Assembly: GCA_016710645.1 (NCBI GenBank)
Contig: JADJVI010000032.1
Location: 1 to 64,000, forward strand
Length of the DNA stretch: 64,000 bases
Source: Actinomycetales bacterium
Lineage (GTDB): Bacteria > Actinomycetota > Actinomycetes > Actinomycetales > Dermatophilaceae
Direction: 5' to 3'
How positions within the stretch are numbered: position 1 is the stretch's first letter; every line of letters begins with the position of its first letter. The translations under genes and the position numbers were made by a program. The notes beneath the pieces were generated by a model that worked only from the letters and a program-made list of their open reading frames with translations, ran no database searches and was not told the origin of the DNA. Below are positions 26,752-34,883 of the stretch, one piece after another.

Positions 26752-27183
26752 TCAGAACACTCCGGGCATCACCTCCTCGGACTGGTCGGCGAAGGCGGCC
26801 TCGGCGGCCTCCAGGTAGTCGGCCCAGGCTTGGGCATCCCAGATCTCCGCGCGGGAACCGGTACCGATGACGGCCACCTCGCGGGTGAGGTTGGCGTAGT
26901 CCCGCAGGCTCGGCGGGATGGTCACCCGGCCCTGCCGGTCGGGCACGTCGTCCAGGGCGCTGGACAGGTAGATGCGGCTGTGGTCGCGCACCCGCTTGAC
27001 CGAGCTCGGCGCGGACTGGATCCGCTCCACCTGCTCGATGAAGACGGCCTTGGGGTAGACGAAGATGCAGTGCTCTTGTCCCTTGGTCATGACCAGGCCT
27101 TCGGCGAGCTGATCCCGGAACTTGGCCGGCAGGATCAGCCGCCCCTTCTCGTCCAGGCGAGGGTGATAGGTGCCCAGGAACAT
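26752..27183 (-). CDS. mraZ: Transcriptional regulator MraZ
   Basis: MraZ is an AbrB-fold DNA-binding protein that controls the dcw cluster by binding direct repeats in its own promoter. The 143-residue protein shows two MraZ half-domains: MFLGTYHPRLDEKGRLILPAKFRDQL at the N-terminus (quoted here only as its DEKGRLILPAKFR core) and DRQGRVTIPPSLRDYA. The two R-(L/V)-x-(L/I)-P cores are the DNA-contact loops. It starts at ATG 27183, with the AGGTGGG stretch just upstream as a plausible ribosome site. Confidence 0.95.
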   Translation of the reverse strand: MFLGTYHPRLDEKGRLILPAKFRDQLAEGLVMTKGQEHCIFVYPKAVFIEQVERIQSAPSSVKRVRDHSRIYLSSALDDVPDRQGRVTIPPSLRDYANLTREVAVIGTGSRAEIWDAQAWADYLEAAEAAFADQSEEVMPGVF

Positions 27184-27546
27184 GTGGCGCCCACCTCCCC
27201 TTCTGCGCTAGCCGCTGCGCTCGGACCCGAACCCCGCTCGGCAGCGGTGTCCTCGGCGCCGATTAGTCCGTCCCCACCGGCGATCCTTGGTGCCCCACCA
27301 TACTCCACATCGACCCACTAGGGGACCAATTTCCTCCCTTTCTCTCCACCTGACGCTCCGAATCCTCCCCCTCCTCCCCCGGGCCCCCCCGCGCGCTCCT
27401 TCTGTCTCCTTGTCACCACGGCGAGGGATTTCCTTCCAGCGGGCAGGATCGCGACGTAGGCTCGAACTCCAGCGGGCGAGGCTCCGCGGCAGCACAACAG
27501 GGTTGGGGGCCTCCTGCCGCCCACCGCAAGGGACGACGGAGGACGC
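27184..27546. promoter_or_regulatory. Divergent intergenic region mraZ / moxR
   Basis: This 363-base gap separates the dcw cluster (minus) from the moxR operon (plus) and must hold both promoters. It contains the MraZ operator-like repeats at 27289-27318. A strongly pyrimidine-rich plus strand covers about 27325-27420, with runs such as CCTCCCCCTCCTCCCCC. I cannot fix either start site by eye. Frames read across it are of low complexity and are not genes. Confidence 0.6.
27289..27318 (-). promoter_or_regulatory. Probable MraZ operator: three 10-nt direct repeats
   Basis: On the minus strand the sequence reads GTGGGTCGAT, GTGGAGTATG, GTGGGGCACC, three adjacent units of exactly 10 nt each beginning GTGG(G/A)G or GTGGGT. 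MraZ proteins bind TGGG-type or GTGGAG-type direct repeats spaced by one helical turn in front of mraZ. The array lies about 105 bases upstream of the mraZ ATG, fitting autoregulation. Confidence 0.75.
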
Positions 27547-28557
27547 GTGAGCCAGGCCCGCACCGACATGGACAGCACTGCTGGCACCCCCGCGCTGTGC
27601 ACGGCCGAGTCACTGGCCGAGTTGCGCGAAGTAAGTTCACGGATGCTCCGTGCGGTCGAGACCGTCATCGACGGCAAACCAGCGGTCGTGCGCACCGTCG
27701 TCACCGTGTTGCTGGCCGGGGGTCACCTGCTGGTGGAAGACGTTCCCGGCGTGGGCAAGACGATGCTCGCCAAAGCATTGGCGCGCAGCATCGACTGCAC
27801 CGTGCGACGCATTCAGTTCACGCCCGACCTGCTGCCCAGCGATATCACCGGCATCAGTGTCTTCAACCCCGACGTGCGGCAATTCGACTTCCGCCCGGGG
27901 GCGGTGTTTGCCAACGTCGTGGTCTGCGACGAGATCAATCGCGCCTCGCCCAAGGTGCAATCAGCCCTGCTGGAGTGCATGGAGGAGGGCCAGGTCACCG
28001 TCGACGGCCACACCTACGGCTTGCACCAGCCCTTCCTCGTCGTGGCGACCCAGAACCCCATCGAGATGGAGGGCACCTACCCCCTCTCGGAGGCCCAACG
28101 TGACCGCTTCATGGCCCGCATCTCGATGGGCTACCCGGGCCCGGCGGCCGAGATCGCCATGCTCGACAATCACGGCGGCGTTTCCCCATTGGAGTCATTG
28201 CGCCCGGTCACCGACGCCGCCACGGTGGCCCGGCTGGTCTCGGTTGTCCAGGATGTCTACGCCTCGCCGACGCTGCGTCGCTATGTCGTCGACCTCGCGA
28301 CCGCCACCCGCACCAGCCCAGCCGTTCGGCTGGGTGCCTCTCCCCGCGCAGCGCTGCACGTCCTGCGGGCCGCCCGGGCCCACGCCGCGCTCGAGGGACG
28401 CGACCACGTGCTGCCCGACGACGTCCACCGAGTCGCGGCGGCTGTCCTCGGCCATCGGCTGCTGCTGTCCGCCGATGCGGTCCTCGCCCGCCGGACCCCG
28501 AGCGACGTGCTCGACGAACTCATCCGGGCCACCCCCGTGCCGGTCGCTCACCGCTGA
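27547..28557 (+). CDS. MoxR-family AAA+ ATPase
   Basis: This is a 336-residue AAA+ ATPase of the MoxR group, chaperone-like enzymes that assemble or insert metal-dependent complexes. The start is GTG at 27547. Walker A is DVPGVGKTMLAKAL (about residues 65-78), Walker B VVCDEINRASPK, sensor 1 VVATQNPIEMEGTYPL, and the arginine-rich AQRDRFMARISMGYP follows. It begins a tight plus-strand operon with a DUF58 protein 9 bases after its stop and a transglutaminase. This trio recurs across actinobacteria and is thought to act at the cell envelope, although the substrate is unknown. Confidence 0.93.
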   Translation: MSQARTDMDSTAGTPALCTAESLAELREVSSRMLRAVETVIDGKPAVVRTVVTVLLAGGHLLVEDVPGVGKTMLAKALARSIDCTVRRIQFTPDLLPSDITGISVFNPDVRQFDFRPGAVFANVVVCDEINRASPKVQSALLECMEEGQVTVDGHTYGLHQPFLVVATQNPIEMEGTYPLSEAQRDRFMARISMGYPGPAAEIAMLDNHGGVSPLESLRPVTDAATVARLVSVVQDVYASPTLRRYVVDLATATRTSPAVRLGASPRAALHVLRAARAHAALEGRDHVLPDDVHRVAAAVLGHRLLLSADAVLARRTPSDVLDELIRATPVPVAHR

Positions 28558-28566
28558 CGACGGCCC

Positions 28567-29823
28567 ATGTCGCGCCGCCGTGACCTGCTGACGACGAGGG
28601 GCTTTGCCTTCCTCGCGGCGGGCCTGACGTTGCTGGCTGCCGGGCTGCTGCTGGGATTTCCCGACCTCACCCGGGTCGGGTTCCTGCTCATCGCCCTGCC
28701 GGTCCTCGCCATGCTGCTCGTGCAACGCCGCGTCACCGGCCTCGAGGTCTCCCGCTCGACCAGCCCCGCCCGCACCAGCGTCGATGAGCCCGTCGCGGTG
28801 ACCGTCACGGTGCGCAACGCCCGCTCGCGCAGCACCCCTGCGTTGTTGGCCGAGGACCTCATCGACGTCCGCATCGGCGAACGGCCGCGCACGCTCCTGG
28901 GCGCGCTGGCGCCTGGCCAGGGACGCACCCTCGCGTATGCCGTCCGCCCTCCGTTGCGCGGGCGGCAGCACCTCGGACCGTTGGCCGTCGAGGTGCGCGA
29001 TCCCTTCGGCTTGACCATTCAACACGCTCGGGTGGGAGGGCCCAGCGAACTCATCGTGCTCCCCCGGGTGCTCCCCCTGTCCGGGGCTCCGTCGGCCGCC
29101 GGGATGGGTGGAGTCGACGGTGATGTACCGGCGCTGCTGGCGGCTCACGCCGAGATCGACCAGTCGGTGCGGGAGTATCGCGACGGAGACGACTTGCGCC
29201 GGATCCACTGGCCGGCGACCGCCCGCACCGGTGATTTCATGGTGCGCCACGAGGACCGTCCGGTGCGCCGTCGCGCCACGATCGTCCTGGACACTCGCGC
29301 CTCGGGCTTCCGGGGCGAGGTGACGAGCGAGTCCTTCGAATGGGCAGTCAGTGCAGCCGCGTCGGTGCTGCGGCACCTGGCCAACCTCGGGTATGCCGTG
29401 CGCCTGATCACCCCGGAGACGGCCGGCGAGGGCGCGGCAGCGGTGGAGATGTCACCTGACGCTGCTCTCGACGTGCTGGCGGCTGCCACGCTCACGCCGG
29501 CTGCCACCTTCGCGCACGTCCTCGACGTGGCGCAGTCACTGACCGCATCGGGCGGCGTCCTCGCTGCGGTGCTGGCAACCCACGACCTCGACCTCCTTCG
29601 CGATGTCGCGCGGTTGCGCGGCCCCGGCACCATCGCCTTGGCCTTGCTCGTCGATGCCGGCGCCGGCGCCCATACCGCCTCGCCAGTCGGCGAACAGTCC
29701 GAGGCAGTGCTGCGCGGTGCGGGCTGGGGGGTCGCCCGAGCAGCCGGCCCCTTCGACCAGGTCACCGGCGTGCCCGCGAGTTGGGCGGCGTTGACCCGAA
29801 GCCTGAACCGAGTGGGCCGATGA
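28567..29823 (+). CDS. DUF58 domain protein
   Basis: A 418-residue membrane protein with two adjacent N-terminal membrane segments (about residues 10-50: FAFLAAGLTLLAAGLLLGF and GFLLIALPVLAMLLVQ). An extracytoplasmic or cytoplasmic beta-rich middle follows, then the DUF58 core around EYRDGDDLRRIHWPATARTG. The C-terminal part resembles a von Willebrand A fold, with TIVLDTRASG as a MIDAS-like strand. DUF58 proteins are constant partners of MoxR ATPases. The stop overlaps the transglutaminase ATG at 29820-29823. Confidence 0.9.
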   Translation: MSRRRDLLTTRGFAFLAAGLTLLAAGLLLGFPDLTRVGFLLIALPVLAMLLVQRRVTGLEVSRSTSPARTSVDEPVAVTVTVRNARSRSTPALLAEDLIDVRIGERPRTLLGALAPGQGRTLAYAVRPPLRGRQHLGPLAVEVRDPFGLTIQHARVGGPSELIVLPRVLPLSGAPSAAGMGGVDGDVPALLAAHAEIDQSVREYRDGDDLRRIHWPATARTGDFMVRHEDRPVRRRATIVLDTRASGFRGEVTSESFEWAVSAAASVLRHLANLGYAVRLITPETAGEGAAAVEMSPDAALDVLAAATLTPAATFAHVLDVAQSLTASGGVLAAVLATHDLDLLRDVARLRGPGTIALALLVDAGAGAHTASPVGEQSEAVLRGAGWGVARAAGPFDQVTGVPASWAALTRSLNRVGR

Positions 29824-32177
29824 GGATCACGCGCTCCAACCCGGTCCTGGCAGCCTTGGCGACCGTCCTGTCGCTCTGGTCCCTGACCGTGCTGATCGAA
29901 TCGCCCGGGTGGCTGGTCGGCACCATCGGCTACCTCGTGGTCATCGGCGTGGTGGGTGCCGGACTGCGCCGACTGGGCTGGACCGGTCTTGCCGTGCTTG
30001 CGACCCAGACCGTCGCCGTCGCCCTGAGCGCCATCTGGCTGCACGCTGGAGAGACCACGTGGTACGGCCTCCCGACCCCAGCCAGTCTCGGCGCGTTCCT
30101 CGACCAGTTCACCCAGTTCGGCCAAACGGTCTATGTCAGCGCCGCGCCGCTGCCAAGTTCGCGGGCCGTCACCATCACCATGTCGCTCATCGGGGCAGCC
30201 GTGGGGCTGATCATCGACTATGTCGCGGTGGGCCGAGGCGCTGCGTCCGCGGCCGGCATACCGCTGCTCGTCCCGTATCTCGCGGCGGCAGCCAACCGGT
30301 CCGAGCCGCTGCCGTGGGGGTTCTTCATCGCCGCTGCGCTGGGCTTCCTCATCCTCGTAGGCAGTCACATGCAGCGCCGGCTGCGGGGCTGGCAGTCGGC
30401 ACCGGCCCGAGCGCTACAACCCACAGGCAGCGGGGATGTCGTCGACCTGGTGTCGGACGGGTTCGGAACTGCGGCGCGACGCCTGGGTCTCATCGCGGTC
30501 GTCACGGCTCTCACTGCGGGGGCCGCGCTGCCCCACCTGCCGACGCGCTATCTGCTGGACGGGCTGGCCCGATCCGACACCGGCGTCGGCCGCACTCGGA
30601 TCGGCTTCGCGTCCAGCCTGGATGTCTCCCGCAGCCTCATCGGCGGCAACCCGAGCGTCGTGTTGCGCTATCGCACGTCGGCGACAAGCCCGGCGCCGCT
30701 GCGGGTCGTCGCCACCTCGACCTACGACGGCACCACCTGGAGCCGTCCCATTCCGTCCCTGGGGCCGACCGGACGCCAGGATCTCGACGTTTCGGTCAGC
30801 CGCACCGAGGCGACGATCTCGGTGGAGGACTACACGCTGTCACCGCCCGCGCTGGCCGCCCCACAGCCGCTCGTCTCGGTCGACCTGGGGAGCGTCGGCT
30901 GGCAGGTCGACGAGCCGACCGCCGACGTCTATGTCCAAGCCCAACCCGCCAGCTACTCGGCCACCTACGTGCAACCGGCGTGGAGCGCCGACCTGTTGCG
31001 CAACGGGATCGACGGCGCCCCGGGCCCAGACCGGCTGCCCACCTCTCGCACCATCCAGTCGGCCCTACGGCTAGATCTCTTGTCGGCAGCTGCCGTGCGC
31101 GCTGCGGCAGCCGAGGCGGTCGAGGACCTTGGGGATAGGACCACTCCCTACGACCGGGCCATGGCAATCCAACGCTGGCTGCGCCAGGAGGGTGGCTTCG
31201 CCTACTCCCTCGACCTGGACCCGTCGAATGGACTGGACCCGATCACGGCGTTCCTGCAGAGTCGCCGTGGCTACTGCGTGCAGTTCGCCACGGCGATGGT
31301 CATGATGGCCCGGGCCGAGGGAATCCCCGCCCGGATGGCCATCGGGTTCCTGCCGGGGACGATGGAGAACGGTGTCTACACGGTGTCGAGCACCGACGCC
31401 CACACCTGGCCCGAGTTGTACTTTCCTGGCGCCGGGTGGGTGCGCTTCGAACCCACCCCTGGCTCCAGTGTCGGCCCGCCGCCGGCCTGGACAGTACCCC
31501 CGGCGACGGCCGCGCCGACCTCGAGCGCGGGCGCCACGGCGTCGGCACCATCAGGCTCATCGACCGCGCCCACGACTGCGCCGCGCGGGGTCGATACCGG
31601 CCAGGATGGTCTCACTCTCGAGGTCCAACCCACCCTCGCCGACCGGGTTGGCACTCTGATGCGGGACCCGCGCTTCCTCGTCGCGGCGACGCTCCTGGTC
31701 ACTCTGCTCTGCGCGCTCGTGCTCCCCGTCACCGCAGCGCTGGTCCGCAGACGCCGGCACGACACGGGGCCGCCACCCGTCGTTGCCGCCGCGGCGTGGT
31801 CTGACCTCACCTCCCGGCTCACCGACCTCGGGTTACCCCCGCCGCCCGGCGGCACGCTGCGTGACTGGCGCGATCACTACTCCCGAGAGGGCCACCTTCA
31901 AGAGCCGGCCCGCGACTCCTTGGCCACCATGGTCGCGACGGTCGAACGGGCCCAGTTCGCCCGACCCGGCACCGCCGTCGACCTCGCCGACCTTCCCCAG
32001 CGCAGCGCCGAGATCGTCGCAGCGGTCGGTCCCACCCGGGCCTGGCGACACCGGGTGCGGGCCTTCTTCCTCCCGAGCGACGCACGAGTCTGGTGGCGGC
32101 GACGGTATGCCGTGCGGCGCGCCCAGGCTCGCCAGGTGATCGCTCAGATCGGGGATGGTTTCCGGCGGCGCCGGTGA
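29820..32177 (+). CDS. TgpA-like membrane transglutaminase
   Basis: This 785-residue protein has about six N-terminal membrane segments (residues 1-200), a large extracytoplasmic region with a transglutaminase core, another membrane helix near residue 620 (LVAATLLVTLLCALVLPV) and a cytoplasmic DUF4129-like tail with SREGHLQEPARDSL. The catalytic triad is visible: Cys in RRGYCVQFATAM (about residue 486), His in STDAHTWPELYF (about 527) and the following Asp/Glu region. A Pro/Ser/Thr-rich linker separates core and last helix. It ends the moxR operon; related proteins in Pseudomonas are essential or virulence-linked. I chose ATG at 29820 because it couples to the DUF58 stop. Confidence 0.92.
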   Translation: MRITRSNPVLAALATVLSLWSLTVLIESPGWLVGTIGYLVVIGVVGAGLRRLGWTGLAVLATQTVAVALSAIWLHAGETTWYGLPTPASLGAFLDQFTQFGQTVYVSAAPLPSSRAVTITMSLIGAAVGLIIDYVAVGRGAASAAGIPLLVPYLAAAANRSEPLPWGFFIAAALGFLILVGSHMQRRLRGWQSAPARALQPTGSGDVVDLVSDGFGTAARRLGLIAVVTALTAGAALPHLPTRYLLDGLARSDTGVGRTRIGFASSLDVSRSLIGGNPSVVLRYRTSATSPAPLRVVATSTYDGTTWSRPIPSLGPTGRQDLDVSVSRTEATISVEDYTLSPPALAAPQPLVSVDLGSVGWQVDEPTADVYVQAQPASYSATYVQPAWSADLLRNGIDGAPGPDRLPTSRTIQSALRLDLLSAAAVRAAAAEAVEDLGDRTTPYDRAMAIQRWLRQEGGFAYSLDLDPSNGLDPITAFLQSRRGYCVQFATAMVMMARAEGIPARMAIGFLPGTMENGVYTVSSTDAHTWPELYFPGAGWVRFEPTPGSSVGPPPAWTVPPATAAPTSSAGATASAPSGSSTAPTTAPRGVDTGQDGLTLEVQPTLADRVGTLMRDPRFLVAATLLVTLLCALVLPVTAALVRRRRHDTGPPPVVAAAAWSDLTSRLTDLGLPPPPGGTLRDWRDHYSREGHLQEPARDSLATMVATVERAQFARPGTAVDLADLPQRSAEIVAAVGPTRAWRHRVRAFFLPSDARVWWRRRYAVRRAQARQVIAQIGDGFRRRR

Positions 32178-32232
32178 GTGCTGCTCGCACCCGTCGCGCA
32201 CGGCTTACCGGTCGTGCAGGGCCGGAACGTGA

Positions 32233-32268
32233 GCGGCACGGCATACCAGAGCAGGTATGCCGTGCCGC
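32233..32268. terminator. Bidirectional hairpin formed by two inverted copies of the dispersed motif
   Basis: GCGGCACGGCATACC (32233-32247) and GGTATGCCGTGCCGC (32254-32268) are perfect complements with a 6-nt AGAGCA loop. The hairpin lies between the convergent transglutaminase gene (ends 32177) and the sigma factor gene (ends 32287). It can serve as terminator for both. It is the clearest case of the genome-wide GGTATGCCGTG element being used as an inverted pair. Confidence 0.85.
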
Positions 32269-32286
32269 GTGCGCGCTCGTGCGCTG

Positions 32287-34209
32287 TCAGTCCAGGTAAT
32301 CGCGAAGGACTTGCGACCGCGACGGGTGTCGCAGCTTGCTCATCGTCTTGGATTCGATCTGGCGGATCCGCTCGCGGGTGACGCCGTAGACCTTGCCGAT
32401 CTCGTCGAGGGTCTTCGGCTGGCCATCGGTGAGCCCGAACCGCATCGAGACGACGCCGGCCTCGCGCTCGGAGAGGGTGTCGAGGACCGAGTGAAGTTGC
32501 TCCTGCAGCAGGGTGAAGGACACGGCCTCCGCAGGCACGACTGCTTCGGAGTCCTCGATGAGGTCGCCGAACTCGCTGTCGCCGTCCTCACCGAGAGGAG
32601 TGTGCAATGAGATCGGCTCGCGACCGTATTTCTGGACCTCGACGACCTTCTCGGGGGTCATGTCCAGCTCGCGGGCCAGCTCTTCGGGCGTGGGCTCCCG
32701 ACCGAGGTCCTGGAGCATCTGGCGCTGCACCCGGGCGAGCTTGTTGATGACCTCGACCATGTGCACCGGGATGCGGATGGTGCGCGCCTGATCGGCCATC
32801 GCGCGGGTGATGGCCTGCCGGATCCACCATGTGGCATACGTGGAGAACTTGTAGCCCTTGGTGTAGTCGAACTTTTCGACCGCCCGGATGAGGCCGAGAT
32901 TGCCCTCCTGGATGAGGTCGAGGAAGAGCATGCCGCGGCCGGTGTAGCGCTTGGCCAGCGAGACGACCAATCGGAGGTTTGCCTCCAGGAGGTGGTTCTT
33001 GGCCTTCTTGCCGTCCTGGGCGATCCACCACAGCTCGCGCTTGAGCTTCATCTCCAGCTTGTCGCCAGAGTTGAGCTTCTCCTCGGCAAACAGGCCGGCC
33101 TCGATGCGCTTGGCGAGCTCGACCTCCTGCTCGGCGTTGAGCAGCGCGACCTTGCCGATCTGCTTGAGGTAGTCCTTGACCGGGTCGGCGGTGGCGCCGG
33201 CGGTGACGACCTGTTGGGCGGGAGCGTCCTCCTCGTCGTCGTCGCGGATGACGAACCCGGCGGACTCCTCGTCCTCGGCAGCGGCCGGCTTGGCCTCGCC
33301 CTCCTCGGCATCGGCGTCCTCGGCATCGACCTCGACAACCTCGACATCGATCTCGACGACTTCCACCACTTCCACGACCTCGGCGACGTCGGCGAGGTCG
33401 ACCTCGGCGTCGTCCTCGGCCTCGGCCTCGACGACCTCAATGTCCTCGGCCTCATCGACCGTCGGTGCTGGTGCCGTAGGCGCAGGCGCTTTGGCCCGTG
33501 CCGCGCTCTTGCGGGCAGCACGCTTGGGCGCCGCGGCCTCACCCTGCTGCGCTGCCGGCTCGTCTGCCTTCGCCGCCGCGCGGGCGGTGGACTTCGCCGC
33601 CGGTGCTGCCTTGGCCGGGGCGGTTGTCTTGGCGGCTGTTGCAGCCTTGGCAGCAGGGGCCGCCTTGGCGGGCGTTGCGCGCTTGGCAGCCGGTCGGGCA
33701 GATCCGACCGTCGGCTCTGCGCTCGGGTCGCCGTCCGGTACCGGAGTCGCCGACGCAGCCGTCGACGTGGTGGCGCGCTTGGACCGGGTGGCGGGTGCCG
33801 CGGTCGGGGCAGCGTCAGCAGCCACTGCTGGAGCAGCACTCTTGGCCGCCGCAGCCTTGGCTGGCGCCTTCTTGCCAGCGGCCGCCTTGCTAGTGGCCGG
33901 CTTGCTGGCGGTTGGCGTGACAGTTACGTCCGAAGACGCGACCTTGCGCGGCGCCGCGGCTGCGACCGCCCGCTGGTTGCCGGAGTCGACGTCCACGGTG
34001 ATCCCCTGTTCCTCGAAGGCACGCACAACGGTCTTGAGTCGACGCGCTGGGACACCTGCCGTCTCCAACGCCGTGCGAAGGTCGGCCCCGGCAATGCTGC
34101 CCCGGGTGGCACCGCGCGCCAAGAGCTGCTGCAGGGCCGGGTGGGAGAATTCGGTCGGCAAGGGTGCCGACGATTTCGCAGGACCGGAGGACACGCGCGA
34201 CACGGGCAC
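32287..34209 (-). CDS. Principal RNA polymerase sigma factor (SigA/HrdB type)
   Basis: This 640-residue protein is the main sigma-70. Region 1.2 begins at DPVKDYLKQIGKVALLNAEQE (DPVKDYLKQIG core); region 2 has YTGRGMLFLDLIQEGNLGLIR and YKFSTYATWWIRQAITRAM; region 3 has IRIPVHMVEVINKL; region 4 has RFGLTDGQPKTLDEIGKVYGV (in part) and RERIRQIESK. Residues 1-75 form a short structured domain. Residues 75-250 are Ala/Lys/Pro-rich, and residues 250-330 are a strongly acidic Val/Glu/Asp segment before a conserved GFVIRDDDEED. Long N-termini of this type are known in actinobacterial HrdB. A TATAAT box lies upstream. Confidence 0.96.
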   Translation of the reverse strand: MPVSRVSSGPAKSSAPLPTEFSHPALQQLLARGATRGSIAGADLRTALETAGVPARRLKTVVRAFEEQGITVDVDSGNQRAVAAAAPRKVASSDVTVTPTASKPATSKAAAGKKAPAKAAAAKSAAPAVAADAAPTAAPATRSKRATTSTAASATPVPDGDPSAEPTVGSARPAAKRATPAKAAPAAKAATAAKTTAPAKAAPAAKSTARAAAKADEPAAQQGEAAAPKRAARKSAARAKAPAPTAPAPTVDEAEDIEVVEAEAEDDAEVDLADVAEVVEVVEVVEIDVEVVEVDAEDADAEEGEAKPAAAEDEESAGFVIRDDDEEDAPAQQVVTAGATADPVKDYLKQIGKVALLNAEQEVELAKRIEAGLFAEEKLNSGDKLEMKLKRELWWIAQDGKKAKNHLLEANLRLVVSLAKRYTGRGMLFLDLIQEGNLGLIRAVEKFDYTKGYKFSTYATWWIRQAITRAMADQARTIRIPVHMVEVINKLARVQRQMLQDLGREPTPEELARELDMTPEKVVEVQKYGREPISLHTPLGEDGDSEFGDLIEDSEAVVPAEAVSFTLLQEQLHSVLDTLSEREAGVVSMRFGLTDGQPKTLDEIGKVYGVTRERIRQIESKTMSKLRHPSRSQVLRDYLD

Positions 34210-34350
34210 CGATTACCTTTCGCAGTACACGCTGACGTCCGCGCATGGGCGCGCAAGACCATCGGGGAGAGCTCGGAGGGAGACCAGCGCGGACACATCC
34301 ACCACACCCGGCGGCCCGCTCGTCAGACCCCCGCAGGGCCGGACAGCACC

Positions 34351-34390
34351 ATTATAAAACGGGTGCCGCTATCGCGACGAATCGCGGTCC
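34351..34390 (-). promoter_or_regulatory. Probable sigma-70 promoter of the principal sigma factor gene
   Basis: On the minus strand a perfect TATAAT occurs at 34356-34351 inside GTTTTATAATGG, a conspicuous AT island in a GC-rich gap. It is about 140 bases upstream of the sigma factor ATG at 34209. No consensus TTGACA lies 17 bases upstream, so the -35 element is weak or absent. Confidence 0.55.
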
Positions 34391-34402
34391 CAGCGACGAC
34401 GC

Positions 34403-34810
34403 TCAGGAGTCTTTGTCGGCCTTGACGGCAAGGACTGGACAGGTCGCGTCGAGGAGGATCCGCTGCGCGTTGGACCCGAGAATGAGCTTGCCCACCGGAG
34501 TGCGTCGCCGCAGCCCGATGACGATGAAGGCAGCGTGCTCCTCCTCGGCCACCGCGATGAGGTCCTCGGCGGGCTCGTTGCCCCGCACCAACTGCCGCAC
34601 TTCGTTCTCGATACCGAGTTCGGTGAGCTTGGCCTGGACCCGCTCCAGCTCCTCCTCGAACTTCGTCGCCTCATCGGCGTCGAAGTCCTTCCCTCCGCGC
34701 TGGGAGTTGATGACGATGAGCTTGGCGTGGCGCAGCTCGCACTCCTCGGCTGCTCGGCGCAATGCCGCGCGCCCTTCTTTCGTCGCGACGTAACCGACTA
34801 CGACGGCCAC
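34403..34810 (-). CDS. Universal stress protein family (UspA)
   Basis: A 135-residue single UspA domain. The ATP-binding type signature GLRRRTPVGKLILGSNAQRI near the end (G-2x-G-9x-G(S/T) pattern) suggests nucleotide binding. The start is GTG at 34810 (VAVVVGYVATKEG), chosen because AGGAGG lies 6 bases upstream; a longer open frame to 34900 lacks conservation. Such proteins support survival under stress or non-growing states by mostly unknown means. It stands alone between metX and the sigma factor gene. Confidence 0.9.
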   Translation of the reverse strand: MAVVVGYVATKEGRAALRRAAEECELRHAKLIVINSQRGGKDFDADEATKFEEELERVQAKLTELGIENEVRQLVRGNEPAEDLIAVAEEEHAAFIVIGLRRRTPVGKLILGSNAQRILLDATCPVLAVKADKDS

Positions 34811-34883
34811 CTCAAACCTCCTTGTTCGCGACGCACGCGCGTCCTGATCCGACGTTACCCGATCGTGGGTGCTGCGGCGCAGA

